Source: an uncultured Acidobacteriia bacterium
GTDB taxonomy: Bacteria > Acidobacteriota > Terriglobia > Bryobacterales > Bryobacteraceae
Direction: 5' to 3'
Assembly: GCA_903881085.1 (NCBI GenBank)
Contig: CAIRSA010000005.1
Span: 1-64,000, forward strand
DNA: 64,000 bases
Shown: positions 19,097-27,760 of the stretch, piece after piece
Layout: each line of letters starts with the position of its first letter
Position numbering within the stretch: the first letter of the stretch is position 1
The notes under the pieces: generated by a model
Told to the model about the DNA's origin: nothing
What the model saw: the letters and a program-made list of their open reading frames with translations, nothing else
Database searches by the model: none
Translations under genes and position numbers: made by a program

Positions 19097-19792
19097 TTGG
19101 CCTCGGCCGGATCTGCGCAGAATGTGCGCAAGCCCATCTTCGTTACCGCAGACGAGTTGAACGTGTCGGACCTGTTGCCGAATCCTCCCGCCAACGAATC
19201 GTGGAAGACCAAAATGGAGCTGGCCGATCTCCATCGCATCGAGGCAACGCGCACGCCGGAACAAATTGCGCACGCGCGCAAGGACGACGCGGAGGAGAGC
19301 ATGTTCGCCTTCGCCGATGTGCTCGGGGACAGGCTCAATCGCTCAAGTCTGCCGCTGACCGCGCTGCTCTCTGACCACGTGCGTAACGATGCGAGCCTCG
19401 TAGTCCGCCCTGCAAAGAACTTCTTTAAGCGGCCGCGCCCCTATCATCTCGATACGGCACTTAAGCCCGTGTGCAAGTCAACAGAGAATCGAGCGGACTA
19501 TGCGTTTCCGAGCGGCCACGGGACCGTTGGATTCCTAAGCGCGCTGGTGCTGATTCAGATGCTGCCCGAAAAGCGGGATGTGATTCTGGAACGTGCCGAT
19601 GATTACGCTTACAGTCGCGAGGTGTGCGGGGTTCATTACGCTTCGGATGAAATGGCGAGCAAGGTCGTGGCGTACGCAACGATGGGCGTCATGATCAATA
19701 ATGCACAGTTCAAAAGCGAACTGGCCGCCTCGAAAAAAGAGCTGCGGGCCGCGCTGGGAATGCCTGTAGAGTCCGTTCAGGTGAGCAAGTAG
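19097..19792 (+). CDS. PAP2-superfamily phosphatase, frameshifted signal peptide
   Basis: Vanadium-chloroperoxidase/PAP2-fold acid phosphatase of the kind that hydrolyses phosphomonoesters or lipid phosphates outside the cytoplasm. All three motifs are present: KNFFKRPRP, FPSGHGTVG and SREVCGVHYASD. The reading frame upstream of the first usable in-frame start (TTG at 19097) still encodes a signal peptide, RIITSLTFFVLASAGSAQ, but has no in-frame start codon. A well-placed ATG at 19054 behind GAAAGAGAA is one base out of frame. Removing one C from CCC at 19061-19063 would join ATG-Asn-Ser to that signal peptide. So either the gene carries a recent frameshift that stops export or there is a base-call error. 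Its end overlaps the convergent gene by 16 bp. Confidence 0.85.
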   Translation: MASAGSAQNVRKPIFVTADELNVSDLLPNPPANESWKTKMELADLHRIEATRTPEQIAHARKDDAEESMFAFADVLGDRLNRSSLPLTALLSDHVRNDASLVVRPAKNFFKRPRPYHLDTALKPVCKSTENRADYAFPSGHGTVGFLSALVLIQMLPEKRDVILERADDYAYSREVCGVHYASDEMASKVVAYATMGVMINNAQFKSELAASKKELRAALGMPVESVQVSK

Positions 19793-20958
19793 ACAGCTTC
19801 CGCTGTGGGCCGATGGGCCCCTTTGTCGAGTATAGCTTCAAGCATCGAAGGCAATTCGAAAACCGCGAAGTTCCGGATCTTGGCGACATTCGAGCGAAGG
19901 CGGCCGAGGGTTCCTGCGTCGAGCAGTTTGTTCACTGCCTCGTCCACGCACGAGAAATCCTTCACGACAAGGCCGGCCTGCTGTTCTATAATCCACTCCG
20001 CGTTGTAGCGTTCCTGAGCCAAAGTCCAGGCATTGCGTTCAACGATGACAGGGAGCCCAAGAGCCAGCGCTTCGCTGATACAGCCAGGACCGGGCTTGCC
20101 GATAAAGAAATCGGAAAGCCTCATGTAATGCGGGACTTCTTGAGTAAATCCTTCAACAAATACAGGTATCTGTTTGGTCATGGAGCGAATCTCAGAAGCT
20201 GCCTGCTGTTGGCGTCCGCATAGGACGATCAACTGCAGGGGTTTTGCCGATTGGTTCAGAGTGCGGACGATCTTGACGGTCTCCGTACTACCTTCACCGC
20301 CGAATAGCACAAGCCCGGTGGGTAGGCCTGGCCTCAAACCGAGCCTCTCTCGCTCCGCCCCGATATCAATCGCAGGACTGTCGTAGAATCGCGGATGGAG
20401 CACCATACCAGAGGTTCGCAAGATGTGCGAATCTGGGTGGCCCAACTGTTTTGCCTGGGCGGCTGCGCGAGCCGTTCCACAGACAAAGTATTGCGATTGG
20501 CGTTCGATCCAGAAGTGTGGCGGAAAGTCGGCGAAGTCCGTCAGGACAGTTACCAGCGGGGTTTCTGGAGATACAATCTGAAGCGCCTGGTGCATTGCAC
20601 GGTTGAAATGAGGAATCAATGATACGACGAGGCCAGGCGGATCATGTTTCCAAAAGTCTGCAAGTGCTGCCACCTGTTTGTCATGCATCAGGCGGAGGCA
20701 CATGTGCATGGCAGGGATCATCGCCTCTGAGCCGAGAGTCCAGCCGCGGCGCAGCATGATGTTGTAGATTTCTTGGAACGGGACGCCAGTCAGTTTTCGG
20801 ACGGCGTCGATGGAATCGAAGATCTCCTGCGCTCCGCGGAGCCGGATGTCCCAAGGCCTCTTCTGGCGGACTATTACCTCTTGCAGTGCGAGCGCAGACG
20901 CTCTATGGCCGCCACCCGAGTCGATATATATGAGATCGATTCTCTGTCTATTTGCCAA
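19777..20958 (-). CDS. MGDG-synthase-like glycosyltransferase (GT28 type)
   Basis: Glycosyltransferase of 393 residues resembling monogalactosyldiacylglycerol synthases. The N-terminal domain opens with LIYIDSGGGHRASALALQEV, the family's acceptor-binding GGGH signature. The C-terminal domain has GLVLFGGEGS, VEGFTQEVPHYMRLSDFFIG and KPGPGCISEALALGLPVIVE, the nucleotide-sugar site. The expected reaction is transfer of a hexose to diacylglycerol on the inner-membrane face. Translation probably starts at TTG 20958, with AGGGA 8 bases upstream; no in-frame ATG fits. It is the last gene of a four-gene operon with a family-4 glycosyltransferase, a phosphodiesterase and a PHP protein, which points to synthesis of phosphorus-free glycolipids. 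The sugar donor cannot be read from the sequence. Confidence 0.85.
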   Translation of the reverse strand: MANRQRIDLIYIDSGGGHRASALALQEVIVRQKRPWDIRLRGAQEIFDSIDAVRKLTGVPFQEIYNIMLRRGWTLGSEAMIPAMHMCLRLMHDKQVAALADFWKHDPPGLVVSLIPHFNRAMHQALQIVSPETPLVTVLTDFADFPPHFWIERQSQYFVCGTARAAAQAKQLGHPDSHILRTSGMVLHPRFYDSPAIDIGAERERLGLRPGLPTGLVLFGGEGSTETVKIVRTLNQSAKPLQLIVLCGRQQQAASEIRSMTKQIPVFVEGFTQEVPHYMRLSDFFIGKPGPGCISEALALGLPVIVERNAWTLAQERYNAEWIIEQQAGLVVKDFSCVDEAVNKLLDAGTLGRLRSNVAKIRNFAVFELPSMLEAILDKGAHRPTAEAVYLLT

Positions 20959-20968
20959 TTCTCATTCC

Positions 20969-21919
20969 CTATTCGCCGGTCTTTGCAGCGGTCAGCAGAA
21001 TCTGCGCAGGTTGGAACGCTGCAGTCACCGGGCGGCCGATGGCACAAGGTAGAGGCGTCAGTTTGAAGATCCAGGCGAGAGTTGCCGCAGTGTCGAACGT
21101 ATTGACTGGTCCCATGATTTCTCCCGCAATCACACGCGGCCCGGACAGTATCCAAGGAATTTGAATCTCCGCCAACGAGTTCTTGCCATGGCCGCGTGGC
21201 GTGCCGCCATGATCGGAGGTGACCAGGACATAGGTCGAATCCCAGCCTACGGATTCGTCCAACATCTTCACTACTTCGCCGATGCGGCTATCGGCTGCTT
21301 CCACGGCGTTACGGTACTCACGCGTCCCCCAGCCAAAGGCGTGCCCGGCATGATCCACGTTATCCAGGTGAATGAAGAGCAACTCTGGTTTTTCGTTCTT
21401 CCAATAGTTGATTGCCGCTTCCGTGGTGCGCTTGTTGCCGGTTTCGTGTTGCAGGATGTCGGTGGAATCTTTGGCTACCAGATCGGCGAAGCCGGGCCAA
21501 TCATGAAAGATGGCAATACGGGATTTGGGATGCTGCTTGTGCAGGGCATCGAAGATGGTTGGGAATTTTCCGTCCGTGCCCTGGCAGATGGGCTTGAACT
21601 CCACCATATTTCGCACAATGCCGTTGGATGTGATCCCATGTTGCGCGGTGCCCGCGCCGGTGATCATCGATTCCCAATTCGGACTGCTGAGTGTCGGCAG
21701 CACGCCACGGGCGGAAAGCGTCCAGGCAGACCGATCCATCAAGCGGCGTAAGTTGGGGACTTTTCCTTTAGCGACGCCCTCCACGCTCAAGCCGTCTACG
21801 CCAATTACGATTACTCTTGGCGGCTGCATGCGTTCCTCAGCAGGACACGCTATAGCCAGAATCGCGAGTGCGAAACCCGTTCGAATAAATATGCTCACTA
21901 CACTGAAATAGCATTGCAT
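20969..21919 (-). CDS. AlkP-superfamily phosphodiesterase/pyrophosphatase
   Basis: Exported type I phosphodiesterase of the alkaline-phosphatase superfamily, 316 residues. After an N-terminal hydrophobic stretch (residues 6-25) come the metal aspartate in VIVIGVDGLS, the nucleophile region LPTLSSPNWESMITGAGTAQ, HLDNVDHAGHAFGWGT (Asp and two His metal ligands) and VTSDHGGTPRGHG. All ligands appear intact. Substrates in this family are nucleotide pyrophosphates, phosphodiesters and sometimes phospholipid head groups. Between two glycosyltransferase genes, with 14 bp and 10 bp gaps, it could provide diacylglycerol or recover phosphate from phospholipids, although general phosphodiester scavenging is equally possible. 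GGAG precedes the ATG. Confidence 0.86.
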   Translation of the reverse strand: MQCYFSVVSIFIRTGFALAILAIACPAEERMQPPRVIVIGVDGLSVEGVAKGKVPNLRRLMDRSAWTLSARGVLPTLSSPNWESMITGAGTAQHGITSNGIVRNMVEFKPICQGTDGKFPTIFDALHKQHPKSRIAIFHDWPGFADLVAKDSTDILQHETGNKRTTEAAINYWKNEKPELLFIHLDNVDHAGHAFGWGTREYRNAVEAADSRIGEVVKMLDESVGWDSTYVLVTSDHGGTPRGHGKNSLAEIQIPWILSGPRVIAGEIMGPVNTFDTAATLAWIFKLTPLPCAIGRPVTAAFQPAQILLTAAKTGE

Positions 21920-21933
21920 TCAATTCGTCTCCA

Positions 21934-23178
21934 TTACTGCATGGTGAAAGTTCGATTACTACTGCTGTTTAGCTGTGCGGGTGCAACAGGTTCTGTCTCC
22001 GGCTGATTGGTGTGAGCCAGACAGATACGGTATGCAGTATAGACTTCTGCTTCAAAGACGCGATCCCACGAAAATTGTCGGGAATGTTCGCGGGCCTCGT
22101 GCCGCATGAAATCGAGGAGATTACGATCTTCAATCAGTAACTGCGCCTTGTCGAAGAAAGTCTGCTCGCTGTCAGTGACGAAACCCGAGACATTGTCCGC
22201 TATCAGATACTTTGGGCCCCCGGAGGCAGTTACGATCGCAGGCGCCCCGCTGGCCATCGCTTCCAGGATCACGTTGCCGAAGGTGTCAGTCTGCGACGGG
22301 AAGACAAAGGCGTCCATGTTTGCGTATGCTTGTGATAGTTCGCGCCCGGTAAGGACGCCGGTGAATTCAGCGTGGCGGGGATTCTGTTCGAGCCACTGCC
22401 GCTCACTGCCATCCCCTACGATGAGTAGCCGGAATGGGCCTGCATTTCTTTCTACGAGTGCTTTCTCCAGGCTGGCAAGAAAACGGACATTCTTTTCCGG
22501 GCGAAGGCGTCCGACGTAACCCAGTGTGACCGGTCCTTCGCGTCGCGTGCGGTGGACTGGCGAGAAGGCATCCATATCGATGCCGCGTGCCATCGGGAAA
22601 ACAGGCTTACTTGTATTGTCCCCGATGAGCTTCATCAACTCCTGATTCGGCGCGAGTGTCGCTCGAGCCAGACTATAGAACCACAGGACTATGCGCAGAC
22701 TCCAGCGCTCGGTGAATGCGGCTGCAGATTTCTTCCACGATAGGGGCAGCGGTGCCAGCAGCGCTTCCGTGCGGCGGGCGGCAAACTCATGGAGGTTGGT
22801 GTGCCATGATGCAATCAATGGTATCTGCAAAGAGTGGGCAGCCCAGGCGCCAAGGATACCCACATCGCCAGGACCGGTGACATGAATGAGGTCGGGCTTG
22901 AAAGCGAGCAATGTCTCCAGAAGTTCACGGCGGCGCAGGAAGAGTAGCGGGTCGAAGGCAAGACCGTCGTCAAGGCTAAAGGCCCAGCGCCCGCGCTTCA
23001 ATTGAAGTGTCCAATTTGACCCATCGCAATCGAGACGGTCATTGGGACCGCAGTGCACGCAGAGGAATGGTTTGCCTGTGCGCCGCGCAAAGGCGTCCAA
23101 CTTCCGGCTTGTATGCGCGGCGCCGTTGATGTCGTGAAAAGAATCCGCGAAGAAGGCAACTCTGGGCGGGTTGTTCAT
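21934..23178 (-). CDS. Family-4 glycosyltransferase, SqdX/MgtA-like
   Basis: Glycosyltransferase of 414 residues with the two-domain GT-B fold. The N-terminal half has RVAFFADSFHDINGAAHTSR, DLIHVTGPGDVGILGAWAA and ASWHTNLHEF; the C-terminal half has LGYVGRLRPEKNVRFL, LIVGDGSERQWLE and FPSQTDTFGNVILEAMASG with the catalytic-region glutamate. The spacing of the DSFxxxxNG, HVTxPGxxG and SxHT blocks resembles SqdX and MgtA, which put a sugar on diacylglycerol. The start overlaps the PHP gene as ATGA. No sqdB or other sulfoquinovose gene is in the window, so sulfolipid synthesis is not supported; an uncharged glycolipid is the simpler guess. About 25 low-complexity residues at the C-terminus lie beyond the fold. 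Confidence 0.87.
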   Translation of the reverse strand: MNNPPRVAFFADSFHDINGAAHTSRKLDAFARRTGKPFLCVHCGPNDRLDCDGSNWTLQLKRGRWAFSLDDGLAFDPLLFLRRRELLETLLAFKPDLIHVTGPGDVGILGAWAAHSLQIPLIASWHTNLHEFAARRTEALLAPLPLSWKKSAAAFTERWSLRIVLWFYSLARATLAPNQELMKLIGDNTSKPVFPMARGIDMDAFSPVHRTRREGPVTLGYVGRLRPEKNVRFLASLEKALVERNAGPFRLLIVGDGSERQWLEQNPRHAEFTGVLTGRELSQAYANMDAFVFPSQTDTFGNVILEAMASGAPAIVTASGGPKYLIADNVSGFVTDSEQTFFDKAQLLIEDRNLLDFMRHEAREHSRQFSWDRVFEAEVYTAYRICLAHTNQPETEPVAPAQLNSSSNRTFTMQ

Positions 23179-24308
23179 GGCAGGGCCTCACTTTTGTCAC
23201 GCATCGCGTATCGCATGGTCGATTTCATTTGTGGGCTTCTCATCAGGCGCACCAAAGACAGGAATGCCGAACAAATTCCGGGACCATCGCCTGCCCAGAC
23301 AGTCGAAAGTTTTGCGTCAAGGCCTTGCGCAGTGCGGAAATAGAAGCGGTCGGTCCAACGGACACGCCCAGGGCTCTCCGGGTAGTCGCGCATCACGTCA
23401 CAGATCGTTTCAAAGTAGCGTTGCCGGTGTGGTTCGCGATATTGCGAAAGCAGCAGGATTTCGCTGCGGCGTCCGCGGCGGATTTCGTCGATGAATTCCG
23501 GAAAACTGCTGCGGTTAGTCAGATTCAAGACTGCGTTGGGCTCGGCGCCGTGCCGGTCGCCTCCCGATAGAAATGGAAGTCCAACAGAATCCGCGAGTGT
23601 GGCTGCGGCCTGATTCTCGCTCCAGGGCCTCATGCCATTCAGTTCCAACGCATGTAACCACTTACCGTAGTTGTTCAGAAACTCCAAGGCCAGGTCGCGA
23701 TGCAGTTGCGCGCCAATGGCCTTCTCGTCCCAAAGCGGATGATTGAAGACAATCAGCACGTCTTGGGTTGCTGAGAGATCCGAAAGTAATGAACGGAGTT
23801 CGTTTGACTGGGGCGCCGCGGTGAATTCGGCCAGCCGTCCCATCCACGCGCGGCTGTTTCCGGTGGGCAAGTTGTGAATTCCCAAATGGAAGAAGGTAGG
23901 CCCGTATGGGACTGTCCATTCCACTGAGATGGGAGCATCGCGGTGCTCTTCGAACATATGCAGATGACTGGCGGCGTCGATGTTGTCGTGGTCCGTGAGC
24001 GAGACGAGGGCCGCCAAGTCCAGGGAGCTATGGATCTGGCTGCGTTCCAATTGCACCGCATCGCGCTCGGAAAGCGGCGGCGTCCAATAGGCACTATCGT
24101 AGTCGAGCGCGCGGCCATTCTTTCTCTCGTAGCGGCGCTCTTGCGCGTTGACGGCTTCCCTCACCAGCGGTATCGCCTGTGCAAAGCGTGGGATGAAATC
24201 CAGGCTCTCATGGGAATGGAGCGTATGGCTGTGCAACGAAACTGCGGAGCGGAATCGCTGAATCGCTCTCCCGTCTCGCCATTGATAGTGAAATTGAGTG
24301 TGACTCAT
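23175..24308 (-). CDS. PHP-domain phosphoesterase-like protein
   Basis: Protein of 377 residues with the metal motifs of the PHP (polymerase and histidinol phosphatase) fold: LHSHTLHSHE at residues 25-34, SLTDHDNID near 105, FNHPLWDE near 195 and SGGDRHG near 247. There is no signal peptide, so it should act in the cytoplasm. PHP proteins hydrolyse phosphomonoesters or cyclic phosphodiesters; the substrate here is unknown. It is the first gene of the glycosyltransferase operon (ATGA overlap with the next gene), and its ATG has GGAGG 11 bases upstream. The insert between the second and third metal motifs is long for a histidinol phosphatase, so histidine biosynthesis is unlikely. Confidence 0.75.
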   Translation of the reverse strand: MSHTQFHYQWRDGRAIQRFRSAVSLHSHTLHSHESLDFIPRFAQAIPLVREAVNAQERRYERKNGRALDYDSAYWTPPLSERDAVQLERSQIHSSLDLAALVSLTDHDNIDAASHLHMFEEHRDAPISVEWTVPYGPTFFHLGIHNLPTGNSRAWMGRLAEFTAAPQSNELRSLLSDLSATQDVLIVFNHPLWDEKAIGAQLHRDLALEFLNNYGKWLHALELNGMRPWSENQAAATLADSVGLPFLSGGDRHGAEPNAVLNLTNRSSFPEFIDEIRRGRRSEILLLSQYREPHRQRYFETICDVMRDYPESPGRVRWTDRFYFRTAQGLDAKLSTVWAGDGPGICSAFLSLVRLMRSPQMKSTMRYAMRDKSEALP

Positions 24309-24383
24309 CTATGGGATGCCTCCACCGGTCGATTCATCTTCGGTGACCGCCGTTACAGCGGGATTGCAGGAGAATAAAAACCC

Positions 24384-24410
24384 AAACAATTTCCGAAAGA
24401 ATTGTTTCGG
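24384..24410. promoter_or_regulatory. Overlapping inverted repeats in a divergent promoter region
   Basis: Two perfect inverted repeats are nested in the 216-bp gap between the divergent glycolipid operon and a receptor gene: AAACAATT/AATTGTTT (24384-24391 and 24400-24407) and CCGAAA/TTTCGG (24393-24398 and 24405-24410). They cannot pair at the same time, so this is either a switchable hairpin or, more likely, a symmetric operator controlling both directions. Confidence 0.4.
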
Positions 24411-24524
24411 TGAACGGAAACTACCCTACTGGCCGTGCATTCATGGTTCTGTGACCGGCGATTCATCGGGAATATACGGAATGCGAAGTAAGCTTGTGCA
24501 GTAACTGGGATTCCCGGAGTGTTC

Positions 24525-27515
24525 ATGCACAGACTTACTTCCAATTTCTTATTGTTCGCCCTCTTTACCTGTAGCCTTACCGCCCAGGTTGACAACGCCT
24601 CCATTGCCGGCACTGTTACCGATAGTTCGCAGTCGGCCGTGCCAGGAGCAAAGGTGGAAGCTATTTCCACCACAACCGGCCAGCGCCGCAATGCAATCAC
24701 TGGCGCCTCCGGTGCCTTTCAGATTCCCGGACTAGCGGTCGGCACCTACCGTCTGACGATTGCCAAGGAGGGTTTTCGGACTGCCGAGTTCAAAGCCGTG
24801 GAGTTGAGCGTGGCCCAATCGAGAACGCTCGACGCGCAACTGACGGTTGGCGCCCTAGCCGAATCCATTCAGGTGACCGCACCGGCCGATACCTTGAACC
24901 GTTCATCGGCCGAAGTAGGTGGCCTGATCGAAGCCGCACAGATTAAGGAGATCCCCGTCAGCGGGCGCAATTGGGCGAGTCTGATGTTGCTGGCTCCGGG
25001 CGCCGTCAATTACGGTGACGGATCGCAGCGCAGCATCCGCTTTAACGGACATTCGATTGATGACGCAAATTACACCTTCGACGGAATCGACAATAACGGT
25101 GTTCAGGAGCAGACGCAGAAAGCAGAGACGCGGCTGAACATTGCACTTGATTCCATAGCTGAGTTTCGCGTCAGCACAGCGGTATATACGGCCGAGAGCG
25201 GTGCCGCCGGTGGTGTGCAGGTGAACGTTGTCTCCAAAACCGGCACTAACCAATTCCATGGCAGCACTTTTTATTCTTTGCGTAACGATGGGCTGGATTC
25301 CCGGTCGCCATTCGATGGCGCCACCATTCCTCCATTTACATTGCATCAGTTCGGCGGCAATTTCGGCGGACCAATCCAGAAGGACAAGGCTTTCTTCTTC
25401 GCAAATTATGAAGGACTGCGGCAAGATCTGGGAACGACCTTCACCAACTACGTACCCAATGACGCGTTCCGCGCCAAAGTGCTGGCGAAGTCGCCCGCAC
25501 TGAAGCCGATCCTCGATGCGTATCCTACCGGCGGCACCCCGCTCGATTCCACCACCAACCTGCTGCGGCTCGTAGCCACCAATACGGTGCGTGAAGACGC
25601 CGGAATGCTTCGGTTCGACTACCGTTTCAACGACAAATCGTCCATGTTCGCGCGCTACAACACGGACAACGTCTACATTGACAATCCAACCGATGCGCTG
25701 GGTTCACATAACGTGGTTCCCCACGTGCCAACCAACGCCGTGCTCTCCTTTCAGCATCTGTTCTCGCCCACGGTCATCAACGAGACCAAGATCGGCATCA
25801 ATCGTGCTGACTATCACAACTGGGGTTACGGCACTGCGCCGCTCAGCGTGAGTGTTTCGTCGGCTTCGTTCGATGGCCTGAGCGGAACATCCCTCGATAC
25901 GGAAGTGGGCACGACGTTTTCCTATATCGACAATCTCACCCTGGTGCGTGGCCGCCACACCTTCAAGTTTGGCGCCAATATCATGCGCGTGCGCCTGAAC
26001 AATTCCGGGAACACTCTGACTACATCGTCTTTGAGCTACGCCAGCACGGACGACTTCATCAACAATAAAGCCTCCTCGGCGACGTATCTGCAAGGCGAAG
26101 GCGTGGTGGGCAACCGCCGGACTTTCTTTCAAGGCTACGCGCAAGATGAATGGAAGGTCACCCCACGGCTGACTCTCAACTTGGGGTTGCGCTATGAGTT
26201 CTACTCGGTGGTTCATGAGATTCTGAACCGCTCTGCGGTAGTGGATATCGCCGGATGCGGCGGTTTCTGCCCGAAGGGAACCGCTTACTACGATCCCAAT
26301 ACTAAAGACTTCGGACCTCGCATCGGGCTAGCCTGGGCGCCGGCCGTGCTCGGCGGCAAGACCACGATCCGCTCTGGCTTTGGCATCTATTATGGCGGCA
26401 ATCAGAACGATGACTTTTCTGATCCGGCGGAGAGTGCCGTGCCCCGCTACTCGCTTTCATCGTCGGATGCGCAACTTTCGTTTCCCCTGGTGGCCTTCCT
26501 TGATCCGAAGAACCAGTTGTTCTCCCCCAAGTCGCTCGACAGGCATCGCAAAGACCTCTACTACGAAAACTGGGACTTCGTGATCCAGCAGGAACTGCCG
26601 CATGACTTTGTCGGCCAGGTCTCTTACATCGGCGGCGAAGGTCATCATCTGTTCAGCAAATACACCGTGAACCTGATCGATCCCGCGACGGGCAAGCGTC
26701 CGTTGGCTGGCTTTGGGTCGTTCGGCTTCAAGACTAACGATGGGAACAATAACTTCAATACATTACAAACCTCGTTGCAGCGGCGCTTTATCCGCGGCAT
26801 GCTCTTACAGGCGAATTACATGTGGTCGCACGGTATCACCGATGCTTCCATCGGCTCAGGAGAAGCTACGGCGTTTCAGAACATGGGATGCCGGGCCTGC
26901 GACCGCAGCAGCAGCAACATCGATGTGCGGCATGTCTTTACGGCAAACGGCGTTTACCAACTGCCGTTTGCACTTTCCCGGCGGAACGGCTTGATGGCGG
27001 GTGCGGTGGCGGGCTGGCAGCTATCGGGCATATTCAGCGCGCGTACTGGCTTGCCCGTCAACATCACCGCTTCACGGACGGCTGCGCAAATGCCGGATGG
27101 CAACACTTCAGGGCAGCGACCGAACCTCGTGCCGGGCGTCTCCATTTATGCTGCCGACCAGAGCATCAACAACTGGTTCAATCCCGCGGCATTTGCGGCG
27201 CCGGCGAATGGAACCTGGGGCAATCTGGGCCGCTATATCGCAAATGGCCCTGGAACCTACGAGTTGGACGCGGCGTTGCAGAAGAGGTTCCGCGTTACCG
27301 AGCGGCTTGGGCTGAACTTCCGAGCCTCGGCCTTCAATCTGATGAATCATCCGCAGTATAAGATCCCTGGAGCAACCGTTGGCTCGGTGAGCGGTACTCC
27401 GCCTGCGATCAAGCCCAGCGCAAGCTTTGGGCGCATTACGGGCATCCTCAACACAGGCGCGACCGGCACCGGAGCTCCGCGCCGGGTTGAGTTCATGGTT
27501 CGCGCAGAGTTCTAA
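24525..27515 (+). CDS. Oar-like TonB-dependent receptor, NGRNW group
   Basis: Receptor of 996 residues. The ATG at 24525 lies 5 bases after GGAG and starts the signal peptide (FLLFALFTCSLTAQ); a GTG two codons upstream is possible but sits inside that GGAG. Carboxypeptidase-regulatory-like domain about 22-105, plug with IPVSGRNWASLMLLAPGAVN and NYTFDGIDNNGVQEQTQ, barrel ending MVRAEF. Cysteines occur in CGGFCPKGT and GCRACDRSSS, as in 16105 and 40199, so disulphides may staple extracellular loops in this group. It is divergent from the glycolipid operon and followed by a terminator-like hairpin, so it is probably a single-gene unit. Confidence 0.91.
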   Translation: MHRLTSNFLLFALFTCSLTAQVDNASIAGTVTDSSQSAVPGAKVEAISTTTGQRRNAITGASGAFQIPGLAVGTYRLTIAKEGFRTAEFKAVELSVAQSRTLDAQLTVGALAESIQVTAPADTLNRSSAEVGGLIEAAQIKEIPVSGRNWASLMLLAPGAVNYGDGSQRSIRFNGHSIDDANYTFDGIDNNGVQEQTQKAETRLNIALDSIAEFRVSTAVYTAESGAAGGVQVNVVSKTGTNQFHGSTFYSLRNDGLDSRSPFDGATIPPFTLHQFGGNFGGPIQKDKAFFFANYEGLRQDLGTTFTNYVPNDAFRAKVLAKSPALKPILDAYPTGGTPLDSTTNLLRLVATNTVREDAGMLRFDYRFNDKSSMFARYNTDNVYIDNPTDALGSHNVVPHVPTNAVLSFQHLFSPTVINETKIGINRADYHNWGYGTAPLSVSVSSASFDGLSGTSLDTEVGTTFSYIDNLTLVRGRHTFKFGANIMRVRLNNSGNTLTTSSLSYASTDDFINNKASSATYLQGEGVVGNRRTFFQGYAQDEWKVTPRLTLNLGLRYEFYSVVHEILNRSAVVDIAGCGGFCPKGTAYYDPNTKDFGPRIGLAWAPAVLGGKTTIRSGFGIYYGGNQNDDFSDPAESAVPRYSLSSSDAQLSFPLVAFLDPKNQLFSPKSLDRHRKDLYYENWDFVIQQELPHDFVGQVSYIGGEGHHLFSKYTVNLIDPATGKRPLAGFGSFGFKTNDGNNNFNTLQTSLQRRFIRGMLLQANYMWSHGITDASIGSGEATAFQNMGCRACDRSSSNIDVRHVFTANGVYQLPFALSRRNGLMAGAVAGWQLSGIFSARTGLPVNITASRTAAQMPDGNTSGQRPNLVPGVSIYAADQSINNWFNPAAFAAPANGTWGNLGRYIANGPGTYELDAALQKRFRVTERLGLNFRASAFNLMNHPQYKIPGATVGSVSGTPPAIKPSASFGRITGILNTGATGTGAPRRVEFMVRAEF

Positions 27516-27540
27516 ACTACATCTCCGTTCTCCCACGACC

Positions 27541-27597
27541 AGGCGGGGCTTGCTTTCTCCTTGACAAGGTGGAAGCGGTCCCGCCTTCTTCTTTTTT
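27541..27597 (+). terminator. Probable Rho-independent terminator after the receptor gene
   Basis: Outer stem AGGCGGG (27541-27547) with CCCGCCT (27580-27586), inner stem CCTT/AAGG (27559-27569), then a T-rich tail TTCTTCTTTTTT (27586-27597). It starts 25 bp after the stop codon at 27515. Confidence 0.65.
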
Positions 27598-27651
27598 CAT
27601 ACATACTCTGTAATTAAGTTGTAGCAATCAGCCGATCCAGCTAACGTGGTG

Positions 27652-27675
27652 ATTCTCGAGGAACTGATCGAGAAT
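27652..27675. repeat. 8-bp inverted repeat upstream of the protease gene
   Basis: ATTCTCGA, an 8-base loop, then TCGAGAAT: perfect symmetry about 85 bp before the start at 27761. It could be an operator or a leader hairpin. TGTAAT at 27609-27614 is a possible -10 element nearby. Function unknown. Confidence 0.3.
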
Positions 27676-27760
27676 TTCATTGTCTTTGAAACCAAAATGT
27701 CATATGTTAGTAACAGATTTGTGACGTTTCCAGGTTTTGCGGAGAATGCAAGGCGGCGAG

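Noticed and set aside
19777-24308. Sulfolipid (SQDG) synthesis operon
   Set aside because: The family-4 glycosyltransferase resembles SqdX, but no UDP-sulfoquinovose synthase gene is present nearby, so a neutral glycolipid is the safer reading.
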